DNA of 64,000 nt, from the NCBI RefSeq assembly GCF_013839445.1, contig NZ_JACDIT010000005.1, positions 62,001 through 126,000 of the forward strand, in the 5' to 3' direction. The translations under genes and the position numbers were made by a program. Each line of letters opens with the position of its first letter. The first letter of the stretch is position 1. This document shows positions 61,407 through 64,000 of this stretch, one piece after another. This DNA is from Chthonobacter albigriseus. Its GTDB lineage: Bacteria > Pseudomonadota > Alphaproteobacteria > Rhizobiales > Pleomorphomonadaceae. The notes below the pieces were generated by a model, which saw only the letters and a program-made list of their open reading frames with translations, had not been told where the DNA came from and made no database searches.

Positions 61407-61759
61407 CCATGCCTCCGTCCGGCCGGCGAAGCGGCCCGTCCCGTTTTTTGACCACACTTCGCCTTGCGTTGCCAACCCGGAACATGAAGGTCACCCGCCA
61501 ATCCCTGTGAATTCGTTGGGGATCCCGGGGCGTGCATGCGTCAGCGCAAGTGCGGTGAGGGGTTCCAATCGCAAGAATTTTCAATTGGTCCAAAGACGTA
61601 TATCGCGATTGACAGGCGGTCGCGGACTGCTATTCATCCACGCGCCCACAGCAGCCTTTCACCGTTCCGGACCAGCGACGTCAGAGCGCGGCTCGGTTCC
61701 AATGCTTCTTCCGGGTGGCCCGGTTCCGCGGACCTCCCCCCGAATGCCAAGGGTCCGTC
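61407..61759. other. divergent intergenic region DUF4164/tkt
   Basis: These 353 bases contain no gene. They hold promoters for both directions; the tkt one is listed separately. No riboswitch or terminator is evident. Confidence 0.4.
61609..61636 (+). promoter_or_regulatory. probable tkt promoter
   Basis: TTGACA (61609-61614), a 16-bp spacer and TATTCA (61631-61636) match a sigma-70 promoter about 120 bases before the transketolase ATG. Confidence 0.55.
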
Positions 61760-63745
61760 ATGGTCTCTCCTGCCCTGTTCTCCGAAATGGCCAACACCAT
61801 CCGCGCGCTCTCCATGGACGCGGTTGAAAAGGCCAAGTCCGGCCATCCCGGCATGCCGATGGGCACCGCCGACATCGCCACGGTGCTGTTCGGGGACGTG
61901 ATCAAGTTCGATGCGGCGGCGCCGCGCTGGGCCGACCGCGACCGCTTCATCCTGTCGGCCGGCCACGGTTCGATGCTGCTCTATTCGCTGCTGCACCTGA
62001 TCGGCGTGGAGGAGATGACGCTCGACGAGCTGAAGAACTTCCGGCAGCTGGGCTCGAAGACGGCCGGGCATCCGGAGTTCGGCTATGCCGCAGGCATCGA
62101 GACGACCACCGGGCCGCTAGGACAGGGGCTGGCCATGTCGGTCGGCTTCGCGCTTGCCGAGCGCCTGCTCAACGCGCGCTTCGGCGACGACCTTGTCGAT
62201 CACCGCACCTGGGTGATCGCCGGCGACGGCTGCCTGCAGGAAGGCGTGAGCCACGAGGCGATCTCGCTGGCCGGCCACCTCGGCCTGTCCAAGCTGACGG
62301 TGATCTGGGACGACAACAACATCTCGATCGACGGACCGGTGACGCTGTCGGAGACCGGCGACATCACCAAGCGGTTCGAGGCGGCCGGCTGGGTGACCCG
62401 GCGGATCGACGGGCACAACCAGGCGGAGATCGCCGAGGCGCTCGCCTGGGCGAAGACGACGACCAAGCCTGCGCTGATCGCGGCCAAGACCACCATCGGC
62501 AAGGGCGCGCCGAACAAGGCGGGTTCGCACTCCGTGCACGGTTCGCCGCTGGGGGCGGACGAGATCTCGGCAACGCGCGCGGCGCTGCAGTGGAACCACG
62601 GGCCGTTCGAGATCCCGCAGGAAGCCTTGAAGGCGTGGCGCGAGGCCGGTGCACGGTCCCGTGCGGCACGCGAGGCGTGGGAAGCCCGCGTCGCCAAGCT
62701 GGACGCTGCGACCCGCGCGGACTTCGAGCGGCGGCTTTCGGGCGTGCTGCCGGAGGGCTTCGCGGTTGCCGCGCAGGCCTACAAGGAGAAGCTCGCCGCC
62801 GACAAGCCGAAGGTGGCGACCCGCAAAGCTTCGGAAATGGCGCTGGAGGTGATCAACGGCGCGATCCCGGAGATGATCGGCGGCTCGGCCGACCTGACCG
62901 GTTCCAACCTGACGAAGACCAAGTCTCAGGTCTCGGTGAAGCCGGGCGACTTCTCGGGCAGCTACGTCCACTACGGCATCCGCGAGTTCGGGATGAGTGC
63001 GGCCATGAACGGGCTCGCGCTGCACGGCGGCATCATCCCCTACGGCGGCACGTTCCTGGTGTTCACCGACTACGCCCGCCCGGCGATCCGCCTATCGGCG
63101 CTGATGCACCAGCGTGTGATCTACGTGATGACGCACGACTCCATCGGCCTCGGCGAAGACGGGCCGACGCACCAGCCGGTGGAGCACCTGGCGGCGCTGC
63201 GGGCGATCCCGAACCTCCTGGTGCTCCGCCCGGCGGACGCGATGGAGACGATGGAAGCCTGGCAGGTGGCGCTGGAGAGCGACACGCGGCCCTCGATCCT
63301 GGCGCTGTCGCGGCAGAACCTGCCGGCGCTGCGGCTGGAGGCGAGCGCGGAGAACCTGACCGCCAAGGGCGCCTACGAGATCGCCGGCACGGACGGAGAG
63401 GCGGCGGTGTCGATCTTCGCGACCGGGTCCGAAGTGGCGATCGCGGTGGACGCGAAGGCTCTGCTGGAGGCGGGGGGCGTGAAGACGCGGGTGGTGTCGG
63501 TGCCCTCGTTCGAACTGTTCGCCGCCCAGCCGGAGGCCTACCGCAAGGCGGTGATCGGCTCGGCCAAGGTGAAGGTCGGCGTGGAAGCGGCGATCCGCAT
63601 GGGCTGGGACAGCCTGATCGGCTCGGACGGCGTGTTCATCGGCATGCACGGCTTCGGGCTGTCCGGCCCGGCGGAGAAGCTCTACGCCCATTTCGGCATC
63701 ACGCCGGAGGCGATCGCCAAGGCCGCGCAGGAGCGGCTGGCTTAA
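61760..63745 (+). CDS. tkt: transketolase
   Basis: Transketolase transfers two-carbon units between sugar phosphates in the pentose-phosphate pathway using thiamine diphosphate. From the ATG at 61760 it has 661 residues: [15 protein letters not shown], the ThDP motif GDGCLQEG ... [10 protein letters not shown], the central [17 protein letters not shown] / [28 protein letters not shown] signature and the C-terminal domain. All active-site histidines of the family are in place. It leads the tkt-gap operon common in this order. Confidence 0.97.
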   Translation: MVSPALFSEMANTIRALSMDAVEKAKSGHPGMPMGTADIATVLFGDVIKFDAAAPRWADRDRFILSAGHGSMLLYSLLHLIGVEEMTLDELKNFRQLGSKTAGHPEFGYAAGIETTTGPLGQGLAMSVGFALAERLLNARFGDDLVDHRTWVIAGDGCLQEGVSHEAISLAGHLGLSKLTVIWDDNNISIDGPVTLSETGDITKRFEAAGWVTRRIDGHNQAEIAEALAWAKTTTKPALIAAKTTIGKGAPNKAGSHSVHGSPLGADEISATRAALQWNHGPFEIPQEALKAWREAGARSRAAREAWEARVAKLDAATRADFERRLSGVLPEGFAVAAQAYKEKLAADKPKVATRKASEMALEVINGAIPEMIGGSADLTGSNLTKTKSQVSVKPGDFSGSYVHYGIREFGMSAAMNGLALHGGIIPYGGTFLVFTDYARPAIRLSALMHQRVIYVMTHDSIGLGEDGPTHQPVEHLAALRAIPNLLVLRPADAMETMEAWQVALESDTRPSILALSRQNLPALRLEASAENLTAKGAYEIAGTDGEAAVSIFATGSEVAIAVDAKALLEAGGVKTRVVSVPSFELFAAQPEAYRKAVIGSAKVKVGVEAAIRMGWDSLIGSDGVFIGMHGFGLSGPAEKLYAHFGITPEAIAKAAQERLA

Positions 63746-63931
63746 GCCTCTTTGCACTTTCTGCAGGGTTCAACCAAAGATCGGGGTTGATCTTGATCGC
63801 GCAAGCGGAGAAACGAAGGCCCCGATCAAGTTTCCATCAAGGGACGACCGAGGAAAGGCCGCGCGGCTCTCGAAGCCTCCAGAAATCCCCCATCGCGGCC
63901 TGCGGTGACCCCTTCGGCGAGGAGAAGTAGC

Positions 63932-64000
63932 ATGGCTGTCAAGGTTGCCATCAACGGGTTCGGCCGCATCGGCCGCAACGTGCTGCGTGCCATCATCGAA
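63932..64000 (+). CDS. gap: glyceraldehyde-3-phosphate dehydrogenase, N-terminal fragment
   Basis: The window ends 23 codons into this gene. MAVKVAINGFGRIGRNVLRA is the NAD-binding start of type I GAPDH, with the INGFGRIGR fingerprint of the Rossmann fold. GGAGAAG precedes the ATG. It follows tkt by 186 bp on the same strand, matching the tkt-gap-pgk order of many alphaproteobacteria. Confidence 0.95.
   Translation, partial: MAVKVAINGFGRIGRNVLRAIIE

Overview
The window is high-GC, densely packed chromosome from an alphaproteobacterium, most likely order Hyphomicrobiales (Rhizobiales). Evidence: a ruvC-ruvA-ruvB-ybgC-tolQRAB-pal-cpoB-tilS-ftsH block; a zapA / 6S RNA / 5-formyltetrahydrofolate cyclo-ligase neighbourhood; small alphaproteobacterial families (DUF1036, DUF1192, DUF1244, DUF1465, and a GapR/DUF2312 protein); a cysteine-free L36; an EcfG-type stress promoter before a csbD gene; and a perfect CtrA box. 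No tRNA, rRNA, insertion sequence, integrase or CRISPR array was seen.

Layout. 1-7.3 kb: chemoreceptor tail, L36, TPR protein, hydrolase, pyruvate kinase with DUF1036, DMT exporter, N-formylglutamate amidohydrolase-DUF1244-GapR. 7.3-11.2 kb: less conserved genes (class III aminotransferase with extra N-terminus, degenerate HD-domain protein, YafK-like L,D-transpeptidase lipoprotein, CsbD). 11.2-19.6 kb: LLM oxidoreductase, then an eight-gene minus-strand operon behind a guanidine-I riboswitch (19489-19604). 19.8-28 kb: DUF882 peptidase, L,D-transpeptidase, sigma-54 response regulator, quinone reductase, DUF1192, a candidate small RNA, RcdA-like DUF1465, L31. 28-43.2 kb: ABC exporter, ftsH, tilS, Tol-Pal and ruv genes. 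43.4-51.3 kb: accessory stretch with a TSUP permease, a Gabija-like OLD nuclease/UvrD helicase pair of visibly lower GC, a decayed receiver-domain copy, a VIT1/CCC1 protein and a hybrid histidine kinase. 51.3-56.3 kb: TRAP transporter, an array of 121-bp inverted-repeat elements, yebC. 56.4-64 kb: acyl-CoA dehydrogenase and HxlR regulator, phosphoesterase, folate cyclo-ligase, 6S RNA, zapA, transketolase and the start of gap.

The most informative system is the guanidine operon. A NitT/TauT-type ABC transporter (binding protein, permease, ATPase) would import guanidine; an arginase-fold enzyme closely resembling the nickel-dependent guanidine hydrolase GdmH would split it to urea and ammonia; a HupE/UreJ permease and a histidine-rich protein plausibly supply nickel, in place of the HypA/HypB-like helpers known from Synechocystis. 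Two further genes, an Fe(II)/2-oxoglutarate oxygenase and an HRI1-like protein, are translationally coupled into the operon and have no described role there. The proposal that the oxygenase releases guanidine from a larger guanidino compound is inference.

All calls are from reading sequence and translated frames; no database search was run. Start codons were chosen by ribosome-binding site, family length and overlap with neighbours.
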